IMG/VR virus record: IMGVR_UViG_3300036790_000208
Location: 1 to 51,386 of that record
Reading direction: 5' to 3' (one strand)
Source of the DNA: a virus
Length of the DNA stretch: 51,386 bases
This document shows positions 8,501 through 16,364 of the stretch, piece after piece. A model generated the notes under the pieces. That model worked only from the letters and a program-made list of their open reading frames with translations, was not told the origin of the DNA and made no database searches. The translations under genes were made by a program, and so were the position numbers. Within the stretch, counting starts at the first letter, position 1, and every line of letters begins with the position of its first letter.

Positions 8501-8684
8501 CGCTGCGGTTGTTCAGCGTGAGGGTGACCTGCGCCGCCTCCATCGACGACGACTCGTTGGCCCGGCCGAACGGCGAGATGCTGATGTCGTTGCGGAGCTG
8601 GACGTACGCGGTTACGTCGGTCCACGTCGCGTTGATCAGCAGCTCGACCTTGACGCCCAGCTTCTTGAGCGGGAAGCCCGTCAT
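5580..8684 (-). CDS. Minor tail protein, receptor-binding candidate (1034 aa)
   Basis: ATG 8684 overlaps the tape-measure stop (ATGA). Residues about 1-145 form a conserved tail base domain (VKVELLINATWTDVTAYV, FWGEVTEWPPTWD). Residues about 155-400 look like a LamG/concanavalin-type carbohydrate-binding sandwich (SYWPMEDGSGST...). The centre (about 630-760) has repetitive Ala/Ile helices typical of fibre shafts, and the C-terminus is beta-rich. Position and size fit the distal tail protein that touches the host surface. Confidence 0.8.
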   Translation of the reverse strand: MTGFPLKKLGVKVELLINATWTDVTAYVQLRNDISISPFGRANESSSMEAAQVTLTLNNRSGRFTPANSSGAYYPFVQLNTQIRISVNDASVNGTAYSGYQFWGEVTEWPPTWDESGRDVYAPITASGIWRRLSQSTKRLGSPYTRYCNITIRNAWTLASYWPMEDGSGSTTFANLVTTQAAMTVTAGTPTLASVSAFPGSDAIPALNGASLQGLVSTTANPTNVIWRFNMFLPSGGDTGASGAIARMNTSGTVARVEVSLSASGGGPLVITGFNSSGTQIFTGSSTLSVWGIPLMVQVGLTQSGSNVSWSLRTILPNGTVANTSVTGSVAGTVDDVTGVNFNVASAKYKGAGAGQCVVIYGNPNIVDAAAAMSGWTGEFAGARFLRVCAEAGVPAVLNGSSTSGTTMGPQVDDTLANVLQAVEATDGGLLYETRTQFGLGYRTLATLQNQSSSLTLNYAAQQLSAPLSPVDNDALIRNDVTLTNYDGYSVRAYLATGARSIQSPPNGVGAGYERTGNVSSTSHSQVNALAEQLLNSGVVSDPRYPTVTVNLARVTTASLFSAVPSMGIGDYLTLANIPAYGGAATQKQLIWGWTMVLSAFTWTITFNTIPEAPFESGFAPGTAVTGQVPGTPTTVSQAGSVSGAQIAEDAISLFSLAQEVLTFQFGGITSTISSSAPSSPADGNLWFDSSNGYQIKRWDATGGSWVPVVFDGANILGAGTITAGLIAANAVIAGNIAAGVVTATQLAAGIVKAGIVDGTLISGAQFVAYGTTGEILVYSGTPATGNLVLSVSAMAGTDGHSNAYPAGIGIFNSSSKFTTLQASSAGNLTLGSGSSGGGGLEVATQATTPVSVNSIFYADGNSSPAYRKGPAGFNGQLSMAKTDDSSITNTTASYIPITAIWPIPAGDALATTTYRLTCWGVATYTGTAQNIGFRGYFSGTNEGAWTFPASFVTASTCWRVEYIINVLSAGAGGTAQYTLTAWLNNSSGVGASSSPQAFDTTVSNTMHVEGTFATGATTVALTCYGSIFERLGA

Positions 8685-11600
8685 CGCGCCGCCGACGGGG
8701 AGCGCTGCAGCGCGTACGTGAGCTTGCTGCTGCGCGCCAGCTCGTCGATGCTGCTGTGCAGCCAGCGGCTCAGCTCAGCCTGCGACCCGATCACGCCCTC
8801 GTTGTGCAGGTGCACGTGGACCTGGCCGCCGCTCCCGCCGCGGGGGATGACCTGGTGCGGGATGACCTGCTCGCCGCCGCGGAAGTTGACGATCTCCGGG
8901 CCGTTCTCGCCGACCACGGCCAGGCCCGCCCGCGCCGAGCTGGTGCCGTTCGCGTAGCCGTGGCCGTGGCCGAGCACGCCCAGCCAGCCGGGGTTGCCGT
9001 AGCGGTGAACCGCGTAGTTCACCCCGGCGAAGATGTTCGCCTCCGGGTCGTAGATGTTGCTGCTCAGCGACGGGCTGCGGTAGGCGGCGAAGGTCTCGGA
9101 GATGACCTGCATCAGCCCCTTGGACGGGTCGCCGCGCTGCGCGTTGATGTCAGTCAGGTTGATCGCGTTCGGGTTCCCGCCGCTCTCGGTCTGGATCTGG
9201 GACATCACCGTGGGCAGGTCAGCCTGCGGCAGCCCGAGCCAGCTGAGCACCTTTGACACGTCGGGCTCCCACTGGGTGACCCCCGCGACCTTGCTGTACG
9301 CCACCGGGGTGCCCGCGGCCGCCGCGGCGGCAGCCGCTGCCCTGGCAGCCGTGAAGAACGCGGCCACCTCGCCCTGCACCCACGACCCCGCCCAGCCGCC
9401 GGCCGCGCCGCTCCCCTGGGCACCCGCCCACGGCGGCGCGTCAACCAGGCCGCCGGCCGCGTAGCCGGGCACCCCGGCCGCGGAGAACACCCCCGCCAGC
9501 TTCTTCGACGTCACCTTGTCGACGACCGTCTCGCCCGACTCCAGCAGCGCCGGGTGGACATCGCCGCCGCCGAAGCCGGGCAGCTTCCCGCCGGCCGCCA
9601 GGTGGCTCAGCTTGAAGATCCTCGCGGGCAGCCCGACGGCGGACGCCACGATCGCGCCCTCGCCGCCGATGGTGACGTCCACCGCCACCGTCTTGCCCTT
9701 CAGCCCGGCGATCTGCTGCTGCAGCCCGTTCACCAGCTTGGTGGCGGCCTGCCCGTAGATTCCCACCTGGTTCAGGTCGGCGATCAGCTTCGCCCGGTCG
9801 CCCTGGGTGGCGCTGGACTGGGTGCCGGTCCGCAGGACCGCGGTGGCCAGGTTGTTGACGTCCGTGTTGACGGACGGCGTGAACTCGCCCAGGGCCTTCA
9901 GGTTCGCGGTGAAGTTGTCCTTGATGGTGGCGGCTGCCGCCGCCGTCTGGGCGTTCAGCCCGGCGGTGGAGTGCGCCCACGTGTCGTAGTCCCTGGTCAG
10001 CCCCTGGACGTCGGCCCGCTGCGCCGGGGTCAGGTTGTGCAGGCTGTTCAGCCGGTCGATGTTGGTCTGGTAGTAGGCGTTGACCTGCGCGACCGACGCG
10101 CCGTTCTTCTGCAGCGTGCCCACGCCCTGGCCGATGGAGCTCACGTAGGACAGGAAGTCGGACTGCGACGTGAGGCTCTGCGCGCCGCTGCTCTTCACCT
10201 CGGTAACCAGCGCCTGGAATGCCTGGGAGGTCGCCAGGACGGCCTGCTGGTCGCTCACTGAGTTGCCCACCAGCAGGTTCCACGCGTCGGTGAACGCGTT
10301 CAGCTGCGCGGCCGCCCCGAGCGTGTTGTTGCCCAGGGTGGAGACATCGGCGGCGAGCTGCTGGGTCGGGGTCTTCGCCGCCAGGTTCGCGTTCGCGTAC
10401 CCCTCGATGGCCGTCATGGCGGCCCGCGCCGACGCGCCGCCGCCCGCCAGCGCCTGGTTGGTCTGCTTGGCCGCGGCGATGAGCGCCTCCGCCTGGTCAG
10501 CCGACAGGCCGTACTTGTCCTCCAGGGTGACCAGGCTGTCGCCGAGGGAGGTCGAGGCGGTGGCCAGGCTCATGGTGCCGGTCGCCGCGTCGCCCGTGGC
10601 CCTGCCGATTCCCGTGACCTCGGAAATCGCGAGCTTGCTGCTGGCCAGCAGCCTGGTGAACATGTTGCCGCTGTTAGTCTGCACCGCGGCGGCGTTCACC
10701 GACGTGGTGGACAGGGACGGGTTGAGGGTGTCCAGCGCCTTGAGCGCCAGGGTGGCGTCGTCGGCGACGGTCAGCAGCCCCTGGGCGGCCGGCTGGAGCT
10801 CCTCGAGCAGCTGGGGAAGGTCGTTCAGCAGGTCGGTGAACAGGCTGCCGACCAGCTGGATGTCCGGCCCGGCGCTTTGCGCCATGAACCCGAAGAACTG
10901 CTGCCACTGCTGGGTTTTCAGGTCGGCGCTGATGTCGCCGACCAGGACGCCCAGGGCCTTCCCGGTCGCGGCAGCCACCGGCTCGACGTCGCCCAGCAGC
11001 CCGTCGGCGAGCTTCAGCCCCTGGTTGAAAACGCCGAGGGTCTCCGGCTCCAGCGCCTTGGCGAACCCGCCGAACTGGGACTTCAGCGCGCCGAGGGAGT
11101 CGTAGGCGGCTTTCTGCGCCGGGTCAAGGCCGGCGAGGGCCTGCTGCTGCGCCTTCGTCGCGGTGCCCGCGGCCAGGATGGGCGCGACCGCCGCGGCCGC
11201 GGCCGCCCCGAACCCGGCGAGGCCGACCGACGTCGTCACCATCACCGGGGCGAGCAGCACCCCCGCGCCGACTAGCGCGCCCATCGGGCTGGCCAGCAGG
11301 CCGAGCGACGACGAAGCGCCCTCAGCCGACCCTCCCTTGCCGCCGACCTTGTCGAGCGCCACGTCGACGGCGGACAGCTCGGCGACCGCCTTCGCGGTGC
11401 CCTGCACGTCAAGGTTCGGGGTCGACGTCTTGTGGTCGAGGTCGATCAGGCGGGCGTCGATCGCGTCGAGCTGCGCCTGCGCCTCCTTGTTGCCGTCGAG
11501 GCTGACCCTCGCGGCGGCGACCTTCCCGTTCAGCTCGTCCAGGCGCAGCTTCAGGCCGCCGAGGCTGCCGGAGGCGTCGTCGGCGGAGCCGGCCAGGGCA

Positions 11601-11815
11601 AGCTGCGCATCGCGGAGGATGTCGTCGGACTTCGCCAGCGACACCGTCGCCGCCGCGGATACCTGCGCCGACTTGGACTGGATGCCGAGGGAGTCGCTGA
11701 GCTGCTTGGCGCCCTTGGCGGCGAGAGCCGCGTCGTCGGCCGTCTGCTTGAAGGCGCGGGAGGCGGACGAGCCGTCCCCGATGATGTCGAACCGGAGGGT
11801 CTGCGAGCCGGCCAA
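8681..11815 (-). CDS. Tape measure protein with lytic transglycosylase domain
   Basis: 1044 aa. TTG 11815 is chosen because GGGAGGGG precedes it; longer frames run through the divergent promoter. Long Ala-rich helices, a hydrophobic segment at about 190-220, and Gly-rich loops are typical of tape measures. Near residue 900 an SLT-type domain is visible: IQTESGGNPNAIN (Glu), GDPSKGLMQVISETFAAY and NIFAGVNYAVHRYG. It sets tail length and probably cuts peptidoglycan on DNA entry. The chaperone gene upstream fits. Confidence 0.9.
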   Translation of the reverse strand: MAGSQTLRFDIIGDGSSASRAFKQTADDAALAAKGAKQLSDSLGIQSKSAQVSAAATVSLAKSDDILRDAQLALAGSADDASGSLGGLKLRLDELNGKVAAARVSLDGNKEAQAQLDAIDARLIDLDHKTSTPNLDVQGTAKAVAELSAVDVALDKVGGKGGSAEGASSSLGLLASPMGALVGAGVLLAPVMVTTSVGLAGFGAAAAAAVAPILAAGTATKAQQQALAGLDPAQKAAYDSLGALKSQFGGFAKALEPETLGVFNQGLKLADGLLGDVEPVAAATGKALGVLVGDISADLKTQQWQQFFGFMAQSAGPDIQLVGSLFTDLLNDLPQLLEELQPAAQGLLTVADDATLALKALDTLNPSLSTTSVNAAAVQTNSGNMFTRLLASSKLAISEVTGIGRATGDAATGTMSLATASTSLGDSLVTLEDKYGLSADQAEALIAAAKQTNQALAGGGASARAAMTAIEGYANANLAAKTPTQQLAADVSTLGNNTLGAAAQLNAFTDAWNLLVGNSVSDQQAVLATSQAFQALVTEVKSSGAQSLTSQSDFLSYVSSIGQGVGTLQKNGASVAQVNAYYQTNIDRLNSLHNLTPAQRADVQGLTRDYDTWAHSTAGLNAQTAAAAATIKDNFTANLKALGEFTPSVNTDVNNLATAVLRTGTQSSATQGDRAKLIADLNQVGIYGQAATKLVNGLQQQIAGLKGKTVAVDVTIGGEGAIVASAVGLPARIFKLSHLAAGGKLPGFGGGDVHPALLESGETVVDKVTSKKLAGVFSAAGVPGYAAGGLVDAPPWAGAQGSGAAGGWAGSWVQGEVAAFFTAARAAAAAAAAAGTPVAYSKVAGVTQWEPDVSKVLSWLGLPQADLPTVMSQIQTESGGNPNAINLTDINAQRGDPSKGLMQVISETFAAYRSPSLSSNIYDPEANIFAGVNYAVHRYGNPGWLGVLGHGHGYANGTSSARAGLAVVGENGPEIVNFRGGEQVIPHQVIPRGGSGGQVHVHLHNEGVIGSQAELSRWLHSSIDELARSSKLTYALQRSPSAAR

Positions 11816-11832
11816 GCGCCCCTCCCGTGAGT

Positions 11833-11869
11833 TTCGTAAGGTTCGTAAGGTTCGTGGTACCCTGCGGGC
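11833..11869 (+). promoter_or_regulatory. Tandem 9-bp repeats and putative leaderless promoter
   Basis: Three direct 9-mers lie at 11833-11841 and 11842-11850 (TTCGTAAGG) and 11851-11859 (TTCGTGGTA). TACCCT at 11858-11863 could be a -10, six bases before the ATG at 11870, so the transcript may start at the start codon. The repeats are a plausible binding site for the YefM-like protein. Confidence 0.45.
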
Positions 11870-12049
11870 ATGAAGCGAGAGATCAGCAGCGACGACGCTC
11901 GGCGCAACTGGCGCGAGCTGCTCAACGCCGTCGAGCAGGGCGGCGAGCACGTCACGATCCTGCGGTGGGGGAAGCCGGCCGCCGTTGTCGTCCCCGCCGA
12001 CTGGCATGCCCAGGCCACAGCGCTTACCGGCGAGGAAAGACAGGCATGA
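11870..12049 (+). CDS. Phd/YefM-type antitoxin-like protein
   Basis: 59 aa: MKREISSDDARRNWRELLNA, then a beta hairpin HVTILRWGKPAAVVVPADWH. This is the standard N-terminal DNA-binding fold of Phd/YefM antitoxins, which normally repress their own promoter. No toxin (RelE, YoeB, Doc or PIN type) is next to it; the following overlapping gene (ATGA) encodes a lipoprotein. It may be an orphan regulator of a lysogen-expressed cassette, or an antitoxin against a host toxin. Confidence 0.75.
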   Translation: MKREISSDDARRNWRELLNAVEQGGEHVTILRWGKPAAVVVPADWHAQATALTGEERQA

Positions 12050-12414
12050 AGAAGATCACCGCAGCAGCAGCAGCAGCGGTTGCCGTCCCGCTCTTCGCGG
12101 CGTGCTCGGCCGGGCCAGCCGCCCCGGCGGCCAGCGCCCCGTCCTTCCCGGCGCCGCAGTCGGCCGCGCAGGTCGCCAGGCAGGCCGGCGCAACCGGGTT
12201 CACAGACTGCGGCGCGGCCCCCGCGGGCGGCGTCACGGACGCGGGCACCGCCTACATGAACGGCAAGAGGATGGGCATCGCCACGTTCCCGTCATCCGGG
12301 CAGCGGGACACCTGGCTGCAGACCGTAGCCAACTTCGGGATAGTGCCGTCACAGGAAGGCGCTACCTGGGTGCTGTACATCGCCACCGACCAGGCGGCAA
12401 AGGGATGCGGCTAG
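12046..12414 (+). CDS. Secreted lipoprotein (122 aa)
   Basis: Starts with MKK and an Ala-rich hydrophobic stretch, then the lipobox LFAAC with acylated Cys at about 20 and a low-complexity Ala/Pro linker. The mature domain is small and has two Cys pairs (FTDCG, AKGCG). ATG overlaps the antitoxin stop. Phage lipoproteins made in lysogens often block superinfection; that role is only inferred here. Its stop shares CTAG (12411-12414) with the opposing chaperone stop. Confidence 0.8.
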   Translation: MKKITAAAAAAVAVPLFAACSAGPAAPAASAPSFPAPQSAAQVARQAGATGFTDCGAAPAGGVTDAGTAYMNGKRMGIATFPSSGQRDTWLQTVANFGIVPSQEGATWVLYIATDQAAKGCG

Positions 12415-12874
12415 CCGCCGTGCGTCTCCAGGTAGCTGATCAGCGCGTCGAACTCGTCCGTCGTCAGCCGCTCGACTTCCCACGGGCGGATCCCGAAGAC
12501 CGCGGCGAACGCACCGAGGTACTGCTGGACGTCGTAGCCGTGCCATCCGGGTCCGTAAGGGGCGACGCCCCGGACGTAGGGCCCTCCGCCGCGGCCTTCG
12601 CCTCCTCGGCGGCCGCCACGTTGACGGAAACGACCATCTCGGTGTGGTCGAAGTCGACCTTGCCGTCGAGGATGTCCTGCAGCTGGACATCGCGGCCGTT
12701 GCGCCGCCAGACCGCCCACGCCAGCACCGCCCAGCCCTCGGCGGACCCGGCTGCCACTTCGTGCTGGAACTCGGCGTAGCGCCTGCCCCACGCCTTCTCG
12801 ATCGCCAGCGCCTCCGACATGGGACGGCTGTCCAGGTCGTAGTCGAAGGTTTCCCCGCCGATGGTGATCTTCAC
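12411..12874 (-). CDS. Tail assembly chaperone, -1 frameshift fusion (gpGT-type)
   Basis: Read in frame 0 from GTG 12874 to the GGGCCCT slip site, then in the -1 frame to the stop at 12411, giving 154 aa. The extension reads PYVRGVAPYGPGWHGYDV, followed by an acidic helical end (ERLTTDEFDALISYLETHGG). That is the typical C-terminal half of siphophage gpGT chaperones, and it directly precedes the tape measure gene as expected. Confidence 0.8.
12464..12874 (-). CDS. Tail assembly chaperone, unshifted product (gpG-type)
   Basis: 136 aa, GTG at 12874 directly after the upstream stop. The N-terminus KITIGGETFDYDLDSRPMSE is typical of tail chaperones. The last ~35 residues after the slip site are low-complexity Ser/Thr/Arg, as expected for a frame not under strong selection. 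The major product coats the tape measure during tail assembly. Confidence 0.85.
   Translation of the reverse strand: MKITIGGETFDYDLDSRPMSEALAIEKAWGRRYAEFQHEVAAGSAEGWAVLAWAVWRRNGRDVQLQDILDGKVDFDHTEMVVSVNVAAAEEAKAAAEGPTSGASPLTDPDGTATTSSSTSVRSPRSSGSARGKSSG
12551..12584 (-). other. Programmed -1 frameshift signal
   Basis: On the minus strand the heptamer G GGC CCT (12584-12578) fits X XXY YYZ in the zero frame. Six bases further a GGGGC/GCCCC stem with a 3-base loop begins, extended by an outer GTCC/GGAC pairing that starts two bases after the heptamer. Slipping back one base joins the two chaperone frames exactly. Confidence 0.8.
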
Positions 12875-13372
12875 TCAGAGCCCTTTCCCGACGGCCTTCT
12901 CGACCACGTTATCCAGTGCCTGTTCTACGGCATCGCGGATCACCGGCACCGACTCCTCGACCGGGTCACTGAACCAGCCCGGCGTCACAGACGGCGGCTC
13001 GTTCTGGAACCAGCGGTTCCGGGGATCCCTGTACGGGAACCGGCCGAACAGCGGATGCCACAGGATCCCGGCGTCGGACTGCGCCAGCTTCCGCTTCCTG
13101 GCCCCCGTCACCGACGCGAGCACGGTCACCTGCGCGATGTCGCCGGCCGCGCCGAGCGACGTGCTGCGGCGCACCTTCAGCTCCCCGCCCAGCTCGTCCG
13201 CGTACCGGTCAGGCAGGTGCGGCCTCAGTGCGGCGGGGATACTGTCCTTCAGCGGGTCGACGGCGCGCTCGACCGCCGTCTGCAGCTCGCGCGCCAGGCC
13301 CTCGTCGCCCAGCTCGCGCAGGCGGACGGCGACCGCGTTGAGGCCGGACGCCAGCTCGTCTACGCCCGGCAT
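12875..13372 (-). CDS. HK97-gp10-like tail component (165 aa)
   Basis: An N-terminal helix (LASGLNAVAVRLRELGDE) is followed by a conserved block HPLFGRFPYRDPRNRWF and a C-terminal amphipathic helix (IRDAVEQALDNVVEKA). This matches the gp10-type minor tail or completion proteins found near major tail genes. Its start overlaps the major tail stop (ATGA). Confidence 0.65.
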   Translation of the reverse strand: MPGVDELASGLNAVAVRLRELGDEGLARELQTAVERAVDPLKDSIPAALRPHLPDRYADELGGELKVRRSTSLGAAGDIAQVTVLASVTGARKRKLAQSDAGILWHPLFGRFPYRDPRNRWFQNEPPSVTPGWFSDPVEESVPVIRDAVEQALDNVVEKAVGKGL

Positions 13373-13791
13373 CAGTAGGTGGCGCGGTTGACCGGGCCGG
13401 CCGCGTTCCAGGTCGACTTCAGCGACACCGCGGCGCTGACGCCGCCGGCCGCGGAGAAGTCGGGGAGGACCGTGCCGTAGAAGTAGTCGGTCGGGTTCAG
13501 GGCGTTCGGGTACAGGTAGAAGTTCCGCGGGATCCCGTCGCCCGCCGCGATGTAGGTCTGCGGGGTGAAGAAGTCATACCAGCCCGAAAAATCGCCAGTT
13601 GAGTCGGGGAGCCCGGCGACGTACACCTTGTTGCTGTCGCCGAACGCCGTGACCTCGACCTTGTCGGTGGTCTTGTTGACGGTCCAGTCGGTGAGGAACG
13701 CGACCGGCGTCGCAACCGAGCTCACCCCGGCCGACTGGGTGATGCCCATGTAGACGACGCCATTTCTTCCATGTTCTCTCTGCGAGGGCAT
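13372..13791 (-). CDS. Major tail (tube) protein
   Basis: 139 aa from ATG 13791 behind AAGGAG. The beta-rich pattern ATPVAFLTDWTVNKTTDKVEV followed by FGDSNKVYVAGLPD and YDFFTPQTYIAAGD is characteristic of siphophage tube subunits. It lies just upstream of the gp10-like and chaperone genes, the usual order. Very short; no added Ig-like domain. Confidence 0.85.
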   Translation of the reverse strand: MPSQREHGRNGVVYMGITQSAGVSSVATPVAFLTDWTVNKTTDKVEVTAFGDSNKVYVAGLPDSTGDFSGWYDFFTPQTYIAAGDGIPRNFYLYPNALNPTDYFYGTVLPDFSAAGGVSAAVSLKSTWNAAGPVNRATY

Positions 13792-13803
13792 GTCCCGGCT
13801 CCT

Positions 13804-14847
13804 TTACTTGTCGAGCAGCTGAAGTAGCCGCCTCGCGTTCGCCTCGAACGTCCTGTCCGCTACCGCGGCGCGGGCCCCCGCGGCTGCCTTTTCCCGCTGG
13901 CCGTCGCGGGCGAGCCACCAGCGGAGCTTTTCTGACGCGTCCCCGGGGCCGTCGAACACGGGCAGCATCGGGAACAGCTCGTCGCCCTCGCCGCGCGGGT
14001 CGCGGAGGAAAAACGTGCCGGCCGCCGCGAGCTCCACCTCACGCGGGCCGATCGCCCAGCCCTCGCCCGCGTGGGCGTCCTCAGCTTCGCGGCGGTAGAA
14101 GTTAATTCCGGCGCGGGTCGACCGGTAGATGTCGGCGGTCTCCTCGTTGCCGGTGCACTGCACGACGTCGCCGCCGGGCAGGTAGCGGCGCAGCGGCGAG
14201 GACTCCGCCAGGTCCGGCCACGCCCCGGCGAGCAGCACGTCCAGGCCGGAGAAGTCCATCTGCTCGAAGAACTCCACCCGCGACGCGAACCCGGTCCCGA
14301 CGAACGCGAAGTCCGACTTCAGCTCAGGGACGCCCGGCCCGGGACGGTGTACCTGCGGGCGGTAGGCGTGCGGCATGTACTCGGCGGGCCCGAGCTGCCG
14401 GTAGGCGGCGATGTTGACCGGGTCGTTGACGAGGCAAAGGTCCGCGTGCGCGGCCAGGGCGAGCTGCTGGTCATCTTGGTACGGCGATTCCGTCGTCAGC
14501 AGCACCACTTTGTGGCCGCGGTCGCGCATTACGTCCAGGTGCCATGCCGGGACGAAGAACGCCGAGATGCCGAGGACGACGTCGGGCCACCAGGTGTAGC
14601 AAGCGCCCGTTATGCCCTGGATAGCGGCGGCCAGGGCCTGCTCACGGGAGAACGCCTTGCGGACCTCCGGGTGCCCGTCCTCGTCGGCGTTGCCAGTCTC
14701 CAGCAGCGCCGCGTCGTACACCTGGATGCGCTTGTCGAGGTTGAATTCAAGAACGTCCTCGCCGAGGGCCCGCAGCGCCTCAACCCATCCGACGTACACG
14801 TCGTGAACGCTGAACTGCGGGCCGGGATGAACGATCAGCCAGCGCAA
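13804..14847 (-). CDS. Glycosyltransferase (GT-B/CgeB-like)
   Basis: 347 aa. N-terminal Rossmann half starts MRWLIVHPGPQFSVHDVY; central motif FVGTGFASRVEFFEQM; C-terminal half has SRTRAGINFYRREA-like text and GPREVELAAAGTFFLRDPRG, a pattern of group-1/CgeB transferases that hold a nucleotide sugar. It is embedded in the tail operon between the terminator-like protein and the tube gene, so a virion protein is the likely acceptor. Sugar and target unknown. Confidence 0.75.
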   Translation of the reverse strand: MRWLIVHPGPQFSVHDVYVGWVEALRALGEDVLEFNLDKRIQVYDAALLETGNADEDGHPEVRKAFSREQALAAAIQGITGACYTWWPDVVLGISAFFVPAWHLDVMRDRGHKVVLLTTESPYQDDQQLALAAHADLCLVNDPVNIAAYRQLGPAEYMPHAYRPQVHRPGPGVPELKSDFAFVGTGFASRVEFFEQMDFSGLDVLLAGAWPDLAESSPLRRYLPGGDVVQCTGNEETADIYRSTRAGINFYRREAEDAHAGEGWAIGPREVELAAAGTFFLRDPRGEGDELFPMLPVFDGPGDASEKLRWWLARDGQREKAAAGARAAVADRTFEANARRLLQLLDK

Positions 14848-14851
14848 GCGG

Positions 14852-15334
14852 TCACCATTCCGTGGAGTAGGAGACGCGGTAGGCGACCATGACGGCCGCC
14901 CCGCCGAGGGCCTGCCGGTAGATCCACCGGCCGTTGGCGGTGGCGTCGAACGTCATGTCGCTCAGGCCGCCCGCCTTGCCGCCGTTAGCGTCGGCCGCGT
15001 CCTCCAGCGCCTCCAGCAGCGTCGCCGCCTGGGCGCGGAGGACGCCGAGCGCGGCGGCGTCACCGGACTGGCAGATCAGCACGCAGCTGACGAGCCCGGT
15101 CTCCTGCCGGGCGCCCATCTCGATCCACTGCTGCACGAAGTTCCCGGCGACCACATCGGGGGCGAGGGTGCCGTCAGCCTCGAGGGTGCCGTCATGGCCG
15201 ACGATGACGCACGCCGGGTCCGACGCGGTCTGCGGCTGGATTCCGTCATAGACGGGAATCCCTGACATGGCCGGGGCTGCGGTGTAGGCGGTGATCAGGG
15301 CGCTCACCGCGTCACCGAACCGGGTGGCGCTCAC
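14852..15334 (-). CDS. Tail terminator / neck protein candidate (160 aa)
   Basis: GTG 15334 overlaps the stop of the 50-aa gene. Pattern SALITAYTAAPAMSGIPVYDG, then a beta-rich middle and LRAQAATLLEALEDAADANG, resembles tail-terminator or minor capsid completion proteins. Its order, after the connectors and before the tube gene, agrees. Confidence 0.6.
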   Translation of the reverse strand: MSATRFGDAVSALITAYTAAPAMSGIPVYDGIQPQTASDPACVIVGHDGTLEADGTLAPDVVAGNFVQQWIEMGARQETGLVSCVLICQSGDAAALGVLRAQAATLLEALEDAADANGGKAGGLSDMTFDATANGRWIYRQALGGAAVMVAYRVSYSTEW

Positions 15335-15483
15335 CGTCTGGCCATCCAGGCCAGTTCCTGGAGCGCCGTGTCCACGGCCTCACGCCAGGTGAGCCGGGCA
15401 CCCGTTGAGCGTGTCGCCGGAGGCCGGTCGTCGAGGACGTCCCGTTCCCACAGGCCGTCTTCCTTCCAGATCCGGGCCTTCAC
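15331..15483 (-). CDS. Small head-tail joining candidate (50 aa)
   Basis: A short gene coupled on both sides by 4-base overlaps (GTGA at 15480-15483 and 15331-15334). Product begins MKARIWKEDGLWERDVLDDR and ends with a Trp-containing helix (WREAVDTALQELAWMARR). Family not recognised; the position between connector and terminator suggests a stopper or adaptor role. Confidence 0.6.
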   Translation of the reverse strand: MKARIWKEDGLWERDVLDDRPPATRSTGARLTWREAVDTALQELAWMARR

Positions 15484-16364
15484 ACGTACGCCTCGGCCAT
15501 GAACGGGATCCCGTGCTGGCTGCCGTTGAGCAGCTCGGCGGCCTGGTTCGGGATCGCGAAGCCGAAGCCGGGGACCGTCACCAGCGCCTCCCCTGCCATC
15601 GGCATCGCCAGCGGCCCCCGCTGAGTGCTCCAGAGATTCTGCAGGATGATCCGCGCGGCGATGTTGAACGCCGCCGGGACGCTCGTCCCCCAGCCTGCGA
15701 CGTAGGTGACGTTCACCATGGGCAGCCAGGTGAAGAACGGGCCGTAGAACGGCAGCTCCAGCTGGCGCCTGATCAGGCCCGCATTGACGTCGAGGTCCAG
15801 GCCGGCGCTGATGTCGATCGCCCCGCCCGACGCGCCCGTGATCGACGTGACCGAGACGAGGGGACGCTGCCGTACCGGGATGACCGTCTGGTAGGCCTGC
15901 ATCTCCGACCGCTCCGTCACGACCCGGTTGACCAGCGGGCCGCCGGTCATCCGCTCCAGGCAGGAGGTGATCGTCGCAATGTAGCTTTGTATCTCGGTGT
16001 CGCTGGTGGTCGTGGCCTGCGGGATATTCAGGGCGTCCTTCGCGTCGCCGAGCCCGAGCACGGCGGTTTCGAACGGGTCGAACACGTCGAAGTCGCCGAA
16101 GCTGACGCCCGCGCCGGTGCCGGTCGACGTCCAGGTGTACTGGTAGTGGCCGGTCGCGGTCAGGTCGGTGACCGGGACGTCCTGGTGGTAATTACCCGTC
16201 GAGTCGAGCGTCGGGCTGGCGTACGTGCCCGTCGTCAGCCAGGTGCCGTCAGCCTGCGCGGTCTTCACCAGCAGCGTCAGGGTGGTCGGGGTGACCAGGG
16301 TGCCGGTGGCATCCCGGACGGTCGTGGACACGCGGACAGGCTGGTTGAGGGGATACCGGCTCAA
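15480..16364 (-). CDS. Head-tail connector with N-terminal Ig-like domain
   Basis: 294 aa from TTG 16364 (TTGA overlap). Residues 1-90 are a beta sandwich (VRVSTTVRDATGTLVTPTTL...). Residues 100-294 follow the gp6/Gp15-type connector pattern: FETAVLGLGDAKDALNI, SDTEIQSYIATITSCLERMT and NVTYVAGWGTSVPAAFNIAA. The N-terminal fusion is uncommon and may decorate the neck. Confidence 0.7.
   Translation of the reverse strand: MSRYPLNQPVRVSTTVRDATGTLVTPTTLTLLVKTAQADGTWLTTGTYASPTLDSTGNYHQDVPVTDLTATGHYQYTWTSTGTGAGVSFGDFDVFDPFETAVLGLGDAKDALNIPQATTTSDTEIQSYIATITSCLERMTGGPLVNRVVTERSEMQAYQTVIPVRQRPLVSVTSITGASGGAIDISAGLDLDVNAGLIRRQLELPFYGPFFTWLPMVNVTYVAGWGTSVPAAFNIAARIILQNLWSTQRGPLAMPMAGEALVTVPGFGFAIPNQAAELLNGSQHGIPFMAEAYV

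Noticed and set aside
7113-8957. 614-codon open frame on the plus strand opposite the minor tail gene
   Set aside because: Arg/His/Gly-rich low-complexity text with no motif; lies wholly antisense to a convincing tail gene; typical GC-rich shadow.
11816-12007. Upstream extension of the tape measure frame
   Set aside because: The extra 64 codons run through the divergent promoter and the antitoxin gene and lack a ribosome site; TTG 11815 has GGGAGGGG.
12046-12414. Toxin partner of the YefM-like antitoxin
   Set aside because: The coupled gene has a signal peptide and lipobox and no RelE, YoeB, PIN or Doc motifs.
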